From the NCBI GenBank assembly GCA_015680685.1, contig MNCI01007809.1, positions 251,699-315,698 on the forward strand: 64,000 nucleotides of DNA, written 5' to 3'. The position numbers and the translations under genes are program-made. Origin of the DNA: Gnetum montanum. Taxonomy: Eukaryota > Streptophyta > Gnetopsida > Gnetales > Gnetaceae. Below the pieces are notes generated by a model that was given only the letters and a program-made list of their open reading frames with translations, was not told where the DNA came from and did not search any database. This document shows, piece after piece, positions 1 through 12,373 of this stretch (its first letter is position 1; every line of letters starts with the position of its first letter).

Positions 1-2304
1 GCCTAACTATTATTAACATCGCCAAGTTAGCACAACCAAGGTTAGCTAACCCCATGTACTCTTTTAGGTCCTCAATCTGTAGGTCTTTATGCTTTACTTT
101 CACCTAGAGGACAAGGGCATAATTATCTAAAATGGATTGCTAGTTATGATTTTGTGTTGAGATGGAGCTAATTTTGGCCATCACCATCTAGATCTCTTTT
201 CATTTATCTACTTATACATGACTATCTGATCATGGAAGTATTCCTTGAGTCTTTCATGTTTATTTGTCTCGTTTTTCCACATGCTAATTTCAATAGCTAA
301 TTTCTGACTAATGACATGTACCTCCTCCATGAAGAGGGTTCAATTTTCTCTTGTGAGGCAACTCATATCCTAGTTGACGCTCACCAGTTGTTTCCTTAAC
401 TAGTGGGTTTTCTCCTCCAAGATGTTTTTCTACTTCTCTATAGTAATAAACCTCATGTTATTAGCAACAAGTTGTTTTTTTTCCTCTTATATAGTGGTAA
501 TTTCCTTAACATGTACATACATTTGTGCTTCGACTACTAAGGCATTTGATACTACTTTCTCCTTCTCAATTGCCAGCTATTTATTCTACTCAATCAAATG
601 ATTTATCTACTCTATTTTGAAATGTTCTATTTGGTTACATGTAATGAACTGAGTTGAATCTCTTCATTTAACTCTTAGGGCTATGAGCTCTTCTTGTAAT
701 CTCAAAATTTCTGCTTCTACATGCTTTGCCCTAGTCTCTACCATAATCAATTTTTCTTTGGTAGTGATGAGCTTAGACTATACTATAGTGACATCACTGG
801 GGATGTTGAAAAGTATTTTCATGACTTGTCCCATCTGTAGTAGTCTATTGAGCACATCCTCATAATTACTAGGAGTCATCGAGGTTTTGGCTAACATTTA
901 AGAATCTCTGGCTCCAATTATATCCACTAGTCACATAATAGATATGTTAAAAGATTCTTTGATGTGATCAGTAATCACCTCTACTACTCCCATTGCAACC
1001 TACTACTACATTACCACAACTGTGGCTCCCTCTTTAGTCTCTAGCACCACTTGGAATAATGTGGCATTCCTAGAGATTTGTTCTAACCATTATACCTCTC
1101 CTTCTAACTATAGTAAGATCTGTCCACTTGCTAGATCTACTGAAACTATGGGCTAGATGACACTGTCAATAACTCTATAAATTTCTGTCGCCTTCCTTAT
1201 TCCTTAGTTGATTATTTCTACAATTTGTGGCATATGACTCATCGACAATCTATAGTCTTGTGAGCAATGATGGAACTTGATATTATTATTGTTATTATTT
1301 TTGTTGTTGTTGTCGTTGTTCTTTCTATTACTATTATTATTGCTCTTGCTCTTGCTCCTCACCATGATCTTTCCTTGGTGATGCTAGTTTGAGCAACTCA
1401 GCATATGAAACATTTTGGGCCCTCCTAAAAATGTCATTACTGTATTTCAAGATTTCAACTTGCTTGCACAATTTTCTGATAAGGAAAGGGAATGGAAGTG
1501 TTAGTTTCCCTACCTTCCTCTCTTCAAACCACCTTTGGATTTCCATAAAATAGAGGTATGTGAGGTTAACACTGTGTTTGCCCATCAAGATCGCACTTCC
1601 TCTAGCTACATAATTGGACAGTTGATTGAGTCCTTTTGTTGAGAACAAGTGATAAATGATAATTTTGAAGTATATTCTTTCTTCTAGAGTTAGTTCATTA
1701 TAGCCCTTATCTTCTTTTTCATAAGCTAGTTTCAACCATAGTTTTCTGGTTTCAAGATTAGATTTGATGGACAAATGTGCTACCCTTGCTCCTTCATTGG
1801 GTATATTCAAAGCTTTAACAATTGCCTTGATCAAGAATGAAACTGAGACTCCTCCAATTTTAATAGTAATATCCTCTTCTTTATTGTGCCATAAGGAATA
1901 GGTCTCTCCAAGGTACCATTTGCCATTCTGTGACAATGTTTGCCATAGTGGTGATACTTGGAGTTGCATCCTTACCACTACAAGAAAAAATTCCATGAAC
2001 AAGCCAAAGTTCATTTCCATGATGACTATTGTTAGGATGGATCTCTTCTGAATAGCTTGGAGGTAGTCTTGTGACAACATGAGGCGTTGTCTTTGGACTT
2101 GTGATTCTTTTGCCTCTCCTTGGGCTGATTGTCATATAGCAAGAGTTTCTTCATGAATCTTGAATGATTGGACTTCTTGCTCCTCATGTTCTAGTTCATG
2201 TTCTCTAGTTCAACCTCTACCTTGGCCTCTTGGTCATTTGCTTGCACCTTATGAGGGTCCTCCTTGCACCCACACCCCCCCCCCCCCCCTCACCCCCCNG
2301 CCAT
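1..2304 (-). pseudogene. ORF2 of element A (helical domain plus coiled coil), decayed
   Basis: Begins at about 2304 by alignment with the ORF2 start of element B (48734). The best-preserved part is 2135-1337 in two overlapping frames: a helical region with WYLGETYSLWHNKEE, LEERIYFKI, YVARGSAILMGK and LPFPFLIRKLC, each with a close match in B. The segment 900-1 reads as heptad-like Lys/Glu/Leu-rich coiled coil with several stops. I do not recognise the family with certainty. The helical part resembles plant transposon-associated proteins found next to gag in Athila elements. No signal peptide or membrane anchor is evident, so I do not call it an envelope gene. Stops, a frameshift and a trinucleotide expansion show it is dead. 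Confidence 0.6.
1280..1358. repeat. Trinucleotide-rich tract inside ORF2 of element A
   Basis: Runs of TAT/TTG/TTC-type triplets on the plus strand (ATTATT, GTTGTT, CTTGCT). On the coding minus strand they read as Gln/Glu/Asn-rich codons (EEQEQEQ just before). The tract lies between the helical and coiled-coil halves of ORF2 and has no counterpart of similar length in element B (about 47.7 kb), so it is an expansion in this copy. Confidence 0.7.
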
Positions 2305-4599
2305 CTACAATCAATCAAGAATGAAAATTACTAAGGTATTCTCATATACTCTAAACAGTTTCATACCTTACTCATATCCTTAGTTTTATTATGTTCTTAC
2401 TTTATTAGAATTGCAAAGTTAGGAAAATTTTCAAAAAGTAACCCCATAGGTGTTAATCTCTTTATAACCCTTCATAATTATCTAATTTGTTCATATATAT
2501 GGATCATATTGATGGTTATGATATCTTAAGAACATTATTTGAGTGTTTTGGAATTAATACGTTGGATTATTCCTTTAAAATTTCAACTTTCACTTCATAG
2601 TTACCCTTAAAATACCTTCTAAGCATTAGAATTTTTTGAAAAATTGGATCAAATTTTCCTCACTAGTACACCCCCCGCCCCCTCACTTTTCATCAGGGTC
2701 TAATGGAAAAAATAATTCATTGGGATGTTTGAAAGGTTTAAAGGTTACTTAGAGGGTTTATATGATGGATATATGCTTATTTTTATCAAAAATTCATCAT
2801 TGGAAGTTCATAGAGAAGGAATCTTAGGCTATGAAAGTTCATCAAATAAATAAGAAGGGTAATGGATTCATGTTTTTGGAACGGATAGTTTGATATGATG
2901 TGGAAAGTATTTATTGATATTTCATGATGTTGGAAGGTTCAAGATGATGTGGAATCACTTGACAAGTATAAGATACAATAGTTATATAAGTGCATCCTTT
3001 CCAAAGTAGGCTCTAGCCCTTAATGCCCTTGTATAACCATGTCTAGAAGTGTCCTTAGGCACTTAAGGAGTTGAATGCAATGCATACTTGTTTGGCAATA
3101 CAAACATGTTAGTACCACCAAATTAGGAAAATAACATTATGTTACATGAAACCATAAGTTATGACTATTTAAACAGGGAGATGAAATGGACATAGAAGGG
3201 ATTACAAAAATCGGGACATGAGGTGTCTTACCATAGGCATGATGAATTTTTGTGTTTTATTAGTGGTTAAAGTAATCACTATCCTTCTTCTCCAAGATTC
3301 AAACCAAGTCTAAACCACATTCCATTCCTATCAAATCATTTCATCTCTTGGAATTACAACCATAAGACTATGAATGTTTTAAGGAGTATCATCACTTGGT
3401 GTATTGTCCAAGGAAGGAGTTTTATTCATAGCACTTTATTTTTATCTTTAGATTTCTGAGAAGCCACCTACCTTTAGGAATGGATAACATATCTCTCCAA
3501 TGGGACCCCAAAAAATTTGTTTTGGCTCCTTTATTTTTATCAATGTGAACTTCTAAGGTAGCACTTATTTTACTCTTACTCCCATTTTTCATTAGATCTA
3601 CAAGGTTATAATACAATCTTAGCAACATGATAGGACTCACAATAGTAATCTAAAAGAATCCACAATTTTCCTTGATGTCACACCCTTTACATTCCCACTT
3701 GGTTCTTCACTTTTCAAGCTAGACATAATGCTCACAAGTTTATTTTTAGTTACATGATGAAAACGAATATCATTATGGCCATGGTAAGAACCTCTTATTA
3801 ATAAAATGGATGGCTAGATGATGTGGGCTCACTATTTAAATAATCAATCCCTTATGACTTGATAACATAGAGAAATCTTCACCTTATGGGATTACATGTC
3901 TTTATTCAGTGTCTCTTATTACTAATCAAAATTATTTACAAGGGATTTGAAAACAAAGTATAAAAGAAATGAAAAATATAGTAAGAATTATGAAAAGCAT
4001 AAAGAATGAAAAATGTCAAAGAATGGAAAGATATTAAAGAATGTCAAAAATTAAAGAAATGAAAAATATTAAAGAATGTAAAAAAATGAAAAGAATTTTA
4101 AAAATTGTAAAAAAATTGAAAAACACTTATTATTTTTGGAATTAAGATGAGGCATCTCGCCCACAACTAAACTGATGAAAAAGTCTTCAAAAAATGCTCC
4201 CTAAATCTCCTAGATCATACACTCTAGGTGGTTCACTTACCATCTTTATTGATTTAACTATTTTGTTATTATCCCATGTAATCTTAGTGGTAGTTTAATT
4301 TTGATCATCTAAATCCTTGTTTTCTTTCCATTTTTGTGTATGATTATGATTTATCAATTTCATTGTTGGGTCCTTAGTTAAAGTCATCTTCTTGGAATGG
4401 GAGTTACTAAGTGGATTAGATTGTTCCATGCATTTTTTGGATAATTTTTTATTCTAAATTATTGATCATAGGATGTCTTTTGATTTTTTAGCCTCTACTC
4501 TTTCTTTTTCACACACTTATTTCTCACTGTTGTTGTGGACTAGTATGGTGAAAATATTGATATTCGAGAGGGTCGATCCATGACTACACTTGTTACTTT
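2305..4599 (-). other. Non-coding spacer of element A between protease and ORF2
   Basis: No coding region can be supported. About 3000-3900 aligns with 49.6-50.6 kb of element B, so it is a conserved spacer of the family and not foreign DNA. An AT-rich, A-heavy stretch at about 3940-4130 matches a similar one at 50640-50740 in B. A run of 15 C at 2275-2289 followed by an undetermined base at 2299 lies at the very start of ORF2, just outside this spacer. Confidence 0.55.
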
Positions 4600-5010
4600 C
4601 AGCAGTAATGCATGGAATTCATATTATTTCTATGGCTTCATGCATGTCTTCTTTAGAGATATCAATAGATAAATCCCTCATACTTAGCTTAGCATTGATT
4701 ATGCTAACCCATGCTCTCCCCATGATAATTGAAGATTCCTTATCAACATCTTTCACATTGATTACCAAAATGTTTGCTCGATAAGACCAACCATTAAAAA
4801 TGGTCACTAAATCATCTATCTATCCCAAAGAAATGATGACAAACTAATCTACAAGCTCAAACCTGATGTTACACTCTTTTAATGATGATAGGTTCCATGC
4901 TTGATATCTTTCATACTAGATCAAATTCACCCTAGAACCTGAGTCTAAAAAAGCTTTGCATGGTATATTTCTAGCTACTCATAGATAAACCAAACAAATT
5001 ACTAGATCAA
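4600..5010 (-). pseudogene. pro: Retropepsin-like protease of element A
   Basis: On the minus strand the active-site stretch FLDSGSRVNLI is read at about 4960-4925, with the catalytic Asp-Ser-Gly codons at 4945-4937. About 60 codons downstream the second conserved motif, IIMGRAWVSIINAKL, is read (about 4720-4680), corresponding to the ILGRPWL turn of plant retropepsins. Stop codons fall between the two motifs, so it is inactive. It lies downstream of the gag zinc knuckle, as expected for a gag-pro unit. No RT follows. Element B has lost the equivalent region: its sequence passes from the zinc knuckle into a Ser/Pro-rich segment. Confidence 0.7.
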
Positions 5011-5354
5011 TTCTCTTCTTAGGACATGGTCCTACCTTAGTCCAGTTAGTAACAATTTTTGTGAGCATGACAGTCTATATGTTTTTGTTGATTGATGTCA
5101 AAAGTTTATTGATAGTAAGAGGATCTGTTGTGGATGAAATTGGTCTTGATGAGGTTTTGACCCTACCAACCTTTTCTATACTTTTCCTAAAGAAAGGATG
5201 TTTCTTTGTCTAGTTCTTAGTGTTGCTGGTAAGATCCTCCACTTGTATATTTACTTCCCTTGTAGCTCTCTTCTGCTACAATTATGATGGAAATTCACCT
5301 TACATAGCTAGTGGTGGCATTAATGGTAAAGGATTTAGATTGTGATTTGAAAAA

Positions 5355-7617
5355 TTAGCTACTTTTGGGTGCATGTATGAATCTTTGTTGGTCCTTTGTG
5401 GTGTCAGTCGATGATATTTCAATAGATAATACTATGAAGTTTGAATAGTTGCATTTGTTGGTGAGACTAGACATTAACTGAAATATCCATACAAAGTCGG
5501 TTGTTGATATGGATATTACTAGCATGGTAGTGGCATAGCCCATGATTAAGGTTTCTACCATTGTTGATAATATCGCTCTTGTGGTTGAGGGTAGGCTCCA
5601 CTTGGATAATATTTTGGCTAAAAGGGTTGCTTGATATTACCTTAATGAAAGGACAATCTTCTAGGCATCTACTTTTTAACAAAGCTTAGACTAAGTGCAT
5701 ATACCCTAGATTCTTGCAAGTGGGCCATAATAGGGCAACATCCCTTAGGATGTTCATACTAGTCCACCTTGCATCCTTCCTTTTCCTTAGAACTGGAGTC
5801 AATGTACCCTTCAATGATAGCAACTTTTTCTTTGTGATTGTAACTATCTCATCCATAATCTCTCTTCTTCCCCTTTTCCTTGCCCCTACTTTGTGCTTGT
5901 TCAGTATTTTCTTTCACAATCTTTAGGACTATAAAAAAATTTTATCCACTAAATCCTAGGCTTTCTCTACCTTAGCTACTATATCATTGACTGATTTTTG
6001 AATAGGCAGAGTCTGTTGCTAGATAGCTTGATCTAAGGTTTCCTCCTCTTATATATTGTAGACTTGTGCATATTTCTTTTGGATAGATGGATCTCTGTTG
6101 TATTCTTTAGTTATTTCCCTTTTTCTCAACTCATCTTCTTCTTTTGCCACTTGATCAATTATTCTTTGAATGTAATGATGGTCATTTCTAATAACCTACC
6201 TTGGGCATAAAATCCCAAGAGTCTCTTTAGTTTTTCTTTGCAACCCAACTACAATGTGACTAAGCTATTCCCTTGGCAAAAATGTGTGGCTTGGGCACCT
6301 ATGCAATAGTGAATAGTATCTACCCATTGCTACATTAAGGCTCTCATGAGTCCCTTAATTCCATCCCTAGATTTATTTTCTTAAGTTTGACACCCATGAA
6401 TAGGTTTGGTATTTTTCATTAAAGAGTTTAAGTATGATACTCTACTATTTGATTGATTCAGGTTTTAGTGACCTATACCAGCTCTCCACCTTCCTCATAA
6501 GTGTTCTAGGAAATAGCTTCAAATTTTGCCACTCACTCTCAATGTTTTGAAGGGCATAGGCATCATGGAAAGCTTGAAAGTCATGTTGTGAATCAACATT
6601 ATAGTTTCCTTCAAATCTTTGCATGTTATTCATGTCTAGTCATTTAATTCTATTATCCATCATGTGCCTGGTTGGTTTGTGGATAGCTTCTTGGATGTTT
6701 ATCATGCTTTGGATTTCCATAAGGGGTCCATCATCATGGTCAAGTTCATATGCTCTATTGTAGCAGTGACCCCTTCTATGCTCACATCTTTCTTGATCCT
6801 CTTTTGAATCCCTTCATCTCCTTTGTTCATGTTCTTTATCTTCTGTATCAAAGTGCCTTGCATATTGATCATGATGGCCATGAGTCCTCCTTTATTTCCT
6901 ATCATAGTCCTAGTACTTACATCACCTTCTATCAAAGTCCTCTAATTATCATGATGAGGTAGTAGGAGAATGATGTTGTCTTGCTCTCCTTTCATGACTC
7001 TTGTATGCTTCTTTATAGGATTTGGCAGGAACACATGGCCTTGAGTTCCACTTATACCTTAAGTCAATAGCCTTCCCCTAATGTGTCTCTACTAAATTGG
7101 AATGAAGTTGGGCTTTGACAAGTTCCTCAAGTTTGATGATAGGTGTTTTTGAAGGCTCCTCATGGTTTTGGTGGAGTTTCTCTAAAATAAATACATCAGC
7201 ATCAAGTTCTTCCAAGACAACAAAAGTGTTGGCTTGATTTCCTTTACTATATACATATTTGATCTCCATGGTAGTATCTCTCCTTATCTACTCCTTTGTG
7301 GGTTCATAGGATCTTGTCATATGTTAAGTCACAAGATACCCTACCTAGATCTGGTCCAAATGCATTCCCCTTAAGGCAGTTTGGATCATATCAAGTGCCA
7401 CACATTCTGGAGGTAGGAGTATGTTATCTTCCATGTCCCTCCACCTCATTTGATTGTCCTGATTGAAGATGAAAGTGAAGTTTGTATGATAAGAATCAAT
7501 ATGAGCATAAGTAATTCTCATTTACATTGACATCCCTCATTCTTCTTCATCAATGAAACTGTCATTGCTTCTTCTTATCTCCTTGGCAAGTGATGGTTCA
7601 TCTTTGTTTGAAGCCAT
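5355..7617 (-). pseudogene. gag: gag of element A, decayed
   Basis: Capsid-type gene of an LTR retrotransposon. The start ATG at 7617 (MASNKDEPS) corresponds to the ATG of B gag at 53119; both lie about 120-135 bases after the primer site. The core gag pattern is read at 6633-6445 (DFQAFHDAYALQNIESEW, then LFPRTLMRKVESWYRSL), as in retrotransposon gag domains where a Trp-Tyr/Leu pair follows a basic helix. Near 5735-5715 a remnant zinc knuckle (CKVD, then YEHPKGCC) is followed by CPIMAHLQE; element B has CDVCLYNHPKGKCPILSHLDE at the same place. In A the second Cys is Asp and an adjacent codon is a stop. Frames break several times. Confidence 0.7.
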
Positions 7618-7734
7618 ATTATATTTTTTTAAATGTTATGTTTTAAGTGTGCTTTTCTTATGGTTGTAAGGTTTGACATTGTGTTTTAGATATAACAAAC
7701 TTTAAAAATTAATTACTTAGCATACATTAACTTG

Positions 7735-7752
7735 TCCCTAGCAATAGCACCA
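7735..7752 (-). promoter_or_regulatory. Primer binding site of element A (tRNA-Asp type)
   Basis: Minus strand TGGTGCTATTGCTAGGGA, one base after the CA end of the LTR. Against TGGCGCCGTTGCCGGGGA (complement of the plant tRNA-Asp 3' end) it differs at five positions, all C-to-T or G-to-A. Confidence 0.8.
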
Positions 7753-7753
7753 A

Positions 7754-8293
7754 TGATGAGCAGTGGAGTAATCCAACATCCAGCCATACGAGATACGAGT
7801 GTTCATGCATAGCCTAGCTGAATTTCGTGGACAAAGCAATGTAATTATGCTAGTAATTGGTTTAAGTTCACAATAATTGTCTTTCCATGTGAGCTAGTAA
7901 GATCTATGTGTATGGTTTAACTCATAGTGAGATGTATGATAATTGATGTTGTGTGGCCCATATTACTCCTAGTGAATAGAAGGTAAATAAAGTGGTTTCT
8001 AAATATAAGTAACAATAAAAAATCTAATCTAGCCTAGTGCAATGGACATATGTTCCTAATTCTCTACACATGTCTTGGACTTGTGTAATCATTACTAGGA
8101 TTACCAAGTATTCCACTATTGGGTGAACCAAGTGAGAATATTACTGGGTTACCAAATAATCACACATAATGCTTAGAATCAGTTGTATCCATTCCACTTA
8201 ACAATGGTGAGAGTAAATTTCATGTCAAAGTTAACAACAACTAAGAAAGTAATAATTAGTAAGCTAAGTAAAAACAGTAAACATTATTCTAAG
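7754..8293 (-). repeat. 5' LTR of element A, 3' portion (540 bp)
   Basis: Ends in CATCA on the minus strand next to the primer site. Plus-strand text starts TGATGAGCAGTGG, closely resembling the element B LTR (TGATGAGTGGTGAGG). At 8293 it breaks off with CTAAG, and the missing part resumes at 54125 with the same CTAAG. The sequence on both sides of the break matches the interior of the B LTR, showing that one LTR was cut by the insertion of B. Confidence 0.85.
8289..8293. repeat. Target site duplication of element B, left copy (CTAAG)
   Basis: CTAAG immediately left of the B LTR at 8294. The same CTAAG lies immediately right of the other B LTR at 54125-54129. A 5-bp duplication is standard for Ty3/gypsy integrases and ties the two LTRs, 45 kb apart, to one insertion. 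Confidence 0.85.
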
Positions 8294-9163
8294 TGATGAG
8301 TGGTGAGGTACCCCTATGCTCAACCATAAAAATATGAGCATGTACACATGATCTAGTCAAACTTTGCAGATGGACTAGTTGTGGCACCTAGATAGTTATA
8401 CGTTGATTACATTTTGCTATCTTTTCACCTAGACTAGTATTTTCTTTGTCACGTATCATTTAGTCTAGAGTGAGGTGTATGATGTAATTTCTAATACTAT
8501 GCTACTCCTAAGGACAATGAGAAATACTCTTGATTAAGCTAATAAGCAATATGAAATAAGATCTAAGCTAACCTAAGTGTAATGAGCATCCATCCTTAAT
8601 CATCTATATGCATCTTGGACTTCATGTACTACTTCTGGAATTACCAAGCATTCATCACCTAATGCACTACTAGATATGCTACTAGGTTACCAAGTAGTTA
8701 TACTTAAATGTTTGTGATTAAGACATACTTATTCCGCAGTAACAATAAAAATAGTAAACGAGGGTAAAGAAATATTAACTAAGAAAATAATAAATAAATG
8801 ATTAATAATTAAAGCAAATAAAAGTTAAGTGAATGCTACAATGATGGAGTAATCTCGATCTTTATTGTTGATCATGTGCATGTCCAAGTATGTCATACTA
8901 GAACAAAGGTTTCGTATAATTACAAGCATCACACTATGGGCATGCACTTGGGAAAAGAACTAAAAATTAACCAAAAGACTCTCAACTCCTAATGACTAAC
9001 TAATGACTTACCAATTACCTCTTTCCTATGCACCCAAGTGCTATATTTATAGGCTAACATAGGAATCACGATACCATGGATATAATATTGTTACAGAAGT
9101 AGCGATATCGCGTACTCAATATCATATATCCAATAATGGAGCCTGGAAAATCACAATTCATCA
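8294..9163 (-). repeat. 3' LTR of element B (870 bp)
   Basis: Same length as the partner LTR at 53255-54124. On the minus strand it starts TGATGAATTGTG and ends CATCA. A TATA-like box (TATAAATATAG, minus) sits at about 9041-9051. Upstream of it, in U3 (9060-9140), GATATC-type palindromic motifs recur. Confidence 0.9.
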
Positions 9164-9173
9164 TACCCCCATG
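9164..9173 (-). promoter_or_regulatory. Probable polypurine tract of element B
   Basis: Minus strand CATGGGGGTA directly before the 3' LTR start. Position is correct and it holds a G run, but it is short and interrupted by pyrimidines, so the call is tentative. The bases 9174-9463 are 3' UTR with no ORF supported. Confidence 0.4.
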
Positions 9174-9463
9174 ACTGAATAAAAACTCATCCTCAACTCA
9201 AATGAAATGAGAAATGAGTTCATTTTATTACACAGTGGATAGGTATGGGATTATGGACTGAATATGGATTATGTCATGCTGCAGTGTGGAATTAAACAAA
9301 AAAAATTAGGACACCAACATAGAATACAAAAGACAAAATTTTTGGAACTCATGTGCTTCCTAGTGGTGGTGGCTCCTCCATGGGCTTCTTTCCCTTATCT
9401 TGTGCTCCAGGATCTGGAAATGGATACCTTTGAAGAAGCACCTGAAGCTTTTCTTCTTTGGTT

Positions 9464-9778
9464 TAGGGATCATGTTTTGTCCATACTGATGTTCCAATAT
9501 TTGATGGAGTCGACACCTCCCATGGACATGGTAGTTGTACAAACATTTGATTGGCCTTAACGTACTAGGTTTCAAACAACCGTTGTTCCTCCTCGTAGGC
9601 TTTGGCTTTGTCTCTAGATTCTTAATAATCTGTGAGTTGTTGAGCCAAATTTGCCACAACATCTTTCTGACCTTCGTAGCTAGCTTTTACCACCTCCAAC
9701 TCAGAATTTACTATTTCCAGTCTCTACAACATCTTTTTGTGTTCAGCAAATTCTACTTCATATTTGGCGTAGGTGGTA
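9464..9778 (-). pseudogene. C-terminal end of element B ORF2, cut off by element C
   Basis: Minus-strand continuation of the coiled-coil ORF2 that stops at 46357 on the far side of element C. The frame reads KYEVEFAEHKKML, then ELEVVKASYEGQKDVVANL, then DKAKAYEEE, a Lys/Glu/Leu-rich coiled-coil pattern, and ends at a TAA at 9466-9464. Two in-frame stops interrupt it. Element C inserted exactly at the ACTAC duplicated here at 9779-9783. Role unknown. Confidence 0.6.
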
Positions 9779-9783
9779 ACTAC
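9779..9783. repeat. Target site duplication of element C, left copy (ACTAC)
   Basis: ACTAC directly before the LTR start at 9784. ACTAC also follows the other LTR at 46352-46356. The flanks are both parts of element B ORF2. Confidence 0.85.
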
Positions 9784-11993
9784 TGAAACACCACAAATTT
9801 TGAGACTCTCATGATTTAGTAGTTCCAGAATTTGGGCAAGGGTTCCCACAAGCATGGTGTCACATTGGATCATGCAGACAATACCCTCTGTGGCACAGTC
9901 AACATCACATCCAACCACAAGGCCAATTTGCATGAAAGAGGCACTAGGGGTAGACCGTACAATGTAGCAAATTTTCTATCTCCTAGGTTGACAAGTGTGT
10001 TACACCCTCTGGTCTACCCAACTTGATAGTTGACTTGGCTAACGGTCTACCTAGGGACCATGCTAGGAGCTATTGAAGGTGTTTAGGATGCACTAAATAG
10101 TTTAGCATGTTTTCTAACTACAAGACCTGCTATGCTACGCTACACTGCACAATGTAGCAGGTATTGGGAAGGCTGATCAAAAATCCAAGATGCACAATGA
10201 CAACGATTCGGTCCTCCAGGGTATCTGCCCCACTTCATCCTTGAAGCATGAGTAACATGATGTAGTAAAATATGGCAAGTTTTGTCAAAAATAATTGCAA
10301 TTTAAATGCTACATTGTGCTATGCTACACAGCATAGCACAGCATAGCAGGGATGCACTCTGATGATACTTCTACTTAGATAACTTTGATGGAATAAGCAC
10401 ATTTTCCCATGCTTCAACCATTAAATAGGTTTTCTCTACTAAAACCACAAGATATGATTGACATTCTATGATGAAATGTTTGTAAAGTAAGTCAGAATTC
10501 AAGCTGGGCTGGGTGCTACGTTGTGCTATGCTATGCAACATGGCACCGTGTAGCAAGGACAGAACATACGAAGGCCCTCTGCCAAGTGGTTCCAATAAGA
10601 GGATTGCACTTGGCCACACTTCGGCCTCCAAAACTACCTGTTCCACATTGTCCTTCGGCCCCAAGTAGAGTTTCTTGATAGAGCATTGTAAATCAGATGA
10701 GGATGCATGTCACATTGGCTGCTACGCTATGCTACACTACATAGCGTACCATAGCATAGCAACACCACAAAGCACCAAAATGCCCCAAGGATGAACTCAG
10801 CAGGTTACAAGACCTTCCAGCATGAAAGATAGGGTTGCAGTTGCTTGCCTGCCCATGCCTCATACAGGTATTCTCAACTTTCAAGCAAGATTTCTTTTCA
10901 GATTGGTAACTATGCTATGCTATGCTATGTAGTGTAACACAGCGTAGCGTGTGGGTGTCTATGCTATGCCAATATGCTGGGCAGTGTAATTAGTGTAACA
11001 CTCACATTGGAGCCTCAAAACATTGTTAGTTAGCACTAAAACTTGTTGGCAACACTTACTCTCATCCCAGCATATCTTCAAAGGATAAAATCAACAAGCT
11101 TGCTTTGTTTTGCAACTCCTAACTATCCCCAAAGTTGTTCCTACACTTGCCCCCACTCGCAAGAGTGGCGAAGAGGTAGTCCTGGAGCACAGGCTCCACT
11201 TTGCATGCATTGTTGGTAGTTTTCTTATAACAAACATGGTAGCTCACTGGACTCTGGCACATGTAGCTTAAATAGTATGGTCACAGTGTAGCAGGTTTCA
11301 TAGCCAACATTACAAAACATCATGGCATAGTGATGTTTACACTCTATGGGACCCAGGACATGTGGAATCCAAACCATGTTTCTCTCCTACTCTTGCCCCT
11401 ATAAACACCATGGCGAACAATGTTCAAAGGGTTGGCTTTTGGACTCATTTTTCCTGTGGTTGGCTTCTAGCATTTTTTAGCGAGTTGGCTTTGAAGCTTG
11501 GCATTGAGCATTTTGGCATTTTGGTTTTTTGGTGATTAGCTTTGTCGAGGAGACAGGCAAGCAGAAGGTTCCTGTTAGCAAGTTGTTGACAATAGTTCAA
11601 GGAGCTCTAACCATACTGCTTCATTGTAAGCTATGCTTGTCCGCACTGCCCATCTATTGTAAACCTTCAATCAAGCAAAGATCAGGTCCTCGATCTTGGG
11701 GTGGTGTACTTTCTCACCCAAGCCTACTTCATTTTATTTTGTTATTTTCATGTTTTGCATTATGCTCGATCGATTTATGTTTGTTGCTCATCGCTCAACA
11801 TGTATATAACATCTTTAAAACCAACATTTACGAAAGGTTATTGTACACCGATTAAATCCCTATCTAATTGACCAAACCATTCAGGGCACCCTGCTTCTGT
11901 TTACTCCAGCACAACCCTTGCATGGATCTAGAGTTAGGCTGTACGCTTGGTGACCTCTTGGTATTCCAGCCTCTGACATTTTTGGTTGCTACA
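9784..11993 (+). repeat. 5' LTR of element C (2210 bp)
   Basis: Starts TGAAACACCACAAATTTTG and ends GTTGCTACA. A TATA box (TATAAAC) is at 11400-11406, inside a stretch resembling the TATA regions of the D LTRs. Several clusters of GCTACGCTATGCTAC-type motifs and their inverted copies occur (about 10120-10160, 10308-10350, 10514-10552, 10720-10765, 10910-10980). It is 223 bp longer than the 3' LTR, largely because of a segment near 10310-10520 bounded by short direct repeats. ORFs within it are not supported as genes. Confidence 0.9.
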
Positions 11994-12001
11994 GTTGTTT
12001 T

Positions 12002-12018
12002 TGGTGCTAGAAGGAGGG
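12002..12018 (+). promoter_or_regulatory. Primer binding site of element C
   Basis: TGGTGCTAGAAGGAGGG, eight bases after the LTR end. Element D carries TGGAGCTAGAAGGAGGG at the same place. I cannot assign the primer tRNA with confidence. The leader 12019-12373 holds no supported gene. Confidence 0.7.
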
Positions 12019-12373
12019 CCCTTTGTGCCCCTTCTACATATCATGGGTAATCCTACATGCTATCTATACCCCATCACCTACTAGCATAAATGTGACACCC
12101 TTGTGGTTGTCTATGCACCGTGTGGTGTAGATTGGTCGCAACGACGGTTCCTTTGGAACCTGATAGGAAGAAAGCCTCCAATCATTTACCATACTACGTT
12201 TACTTTGTTACCTGCGTTACGCTACCTGCATCTTGTGTGGCATAGCAGAACCTTCAATGTAACAATCCTGCTTCGCGTAGTAGGTGTAGAAATGAAGGAA
12301 GCTAGCTTCCGACACTCCCTAGCATACCCAGTTTTAGCCTCTTTCTTTATAGTTTTCATTTTACGATAAGAAA

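Noticed and set aside
1337-2135. ORF2 of A/B as a retroviral-type envelope gene (its place after gag-pro invites this)
   Set aside because: No signal peptide, no C-terminal membrane segment and no Cys-rich ectodomain; instead helical and coiled-coil text.
2275-2299. G-quadruplex-forming tract on the minus strand
   Set aside because: The run sits next to an undetermined base and is absent from the sister copy, so sequence quality must be settled first.
9264-9560. Plus-strand ORF of 98 codons and the minus ORF 9360-9662 as separate genes
   Set aside because: The plus frame overlaps the ORF2 tail of element B without support. The 9360-9662 minus frame is a different frame from the coiled-coil one continuing from 46357.
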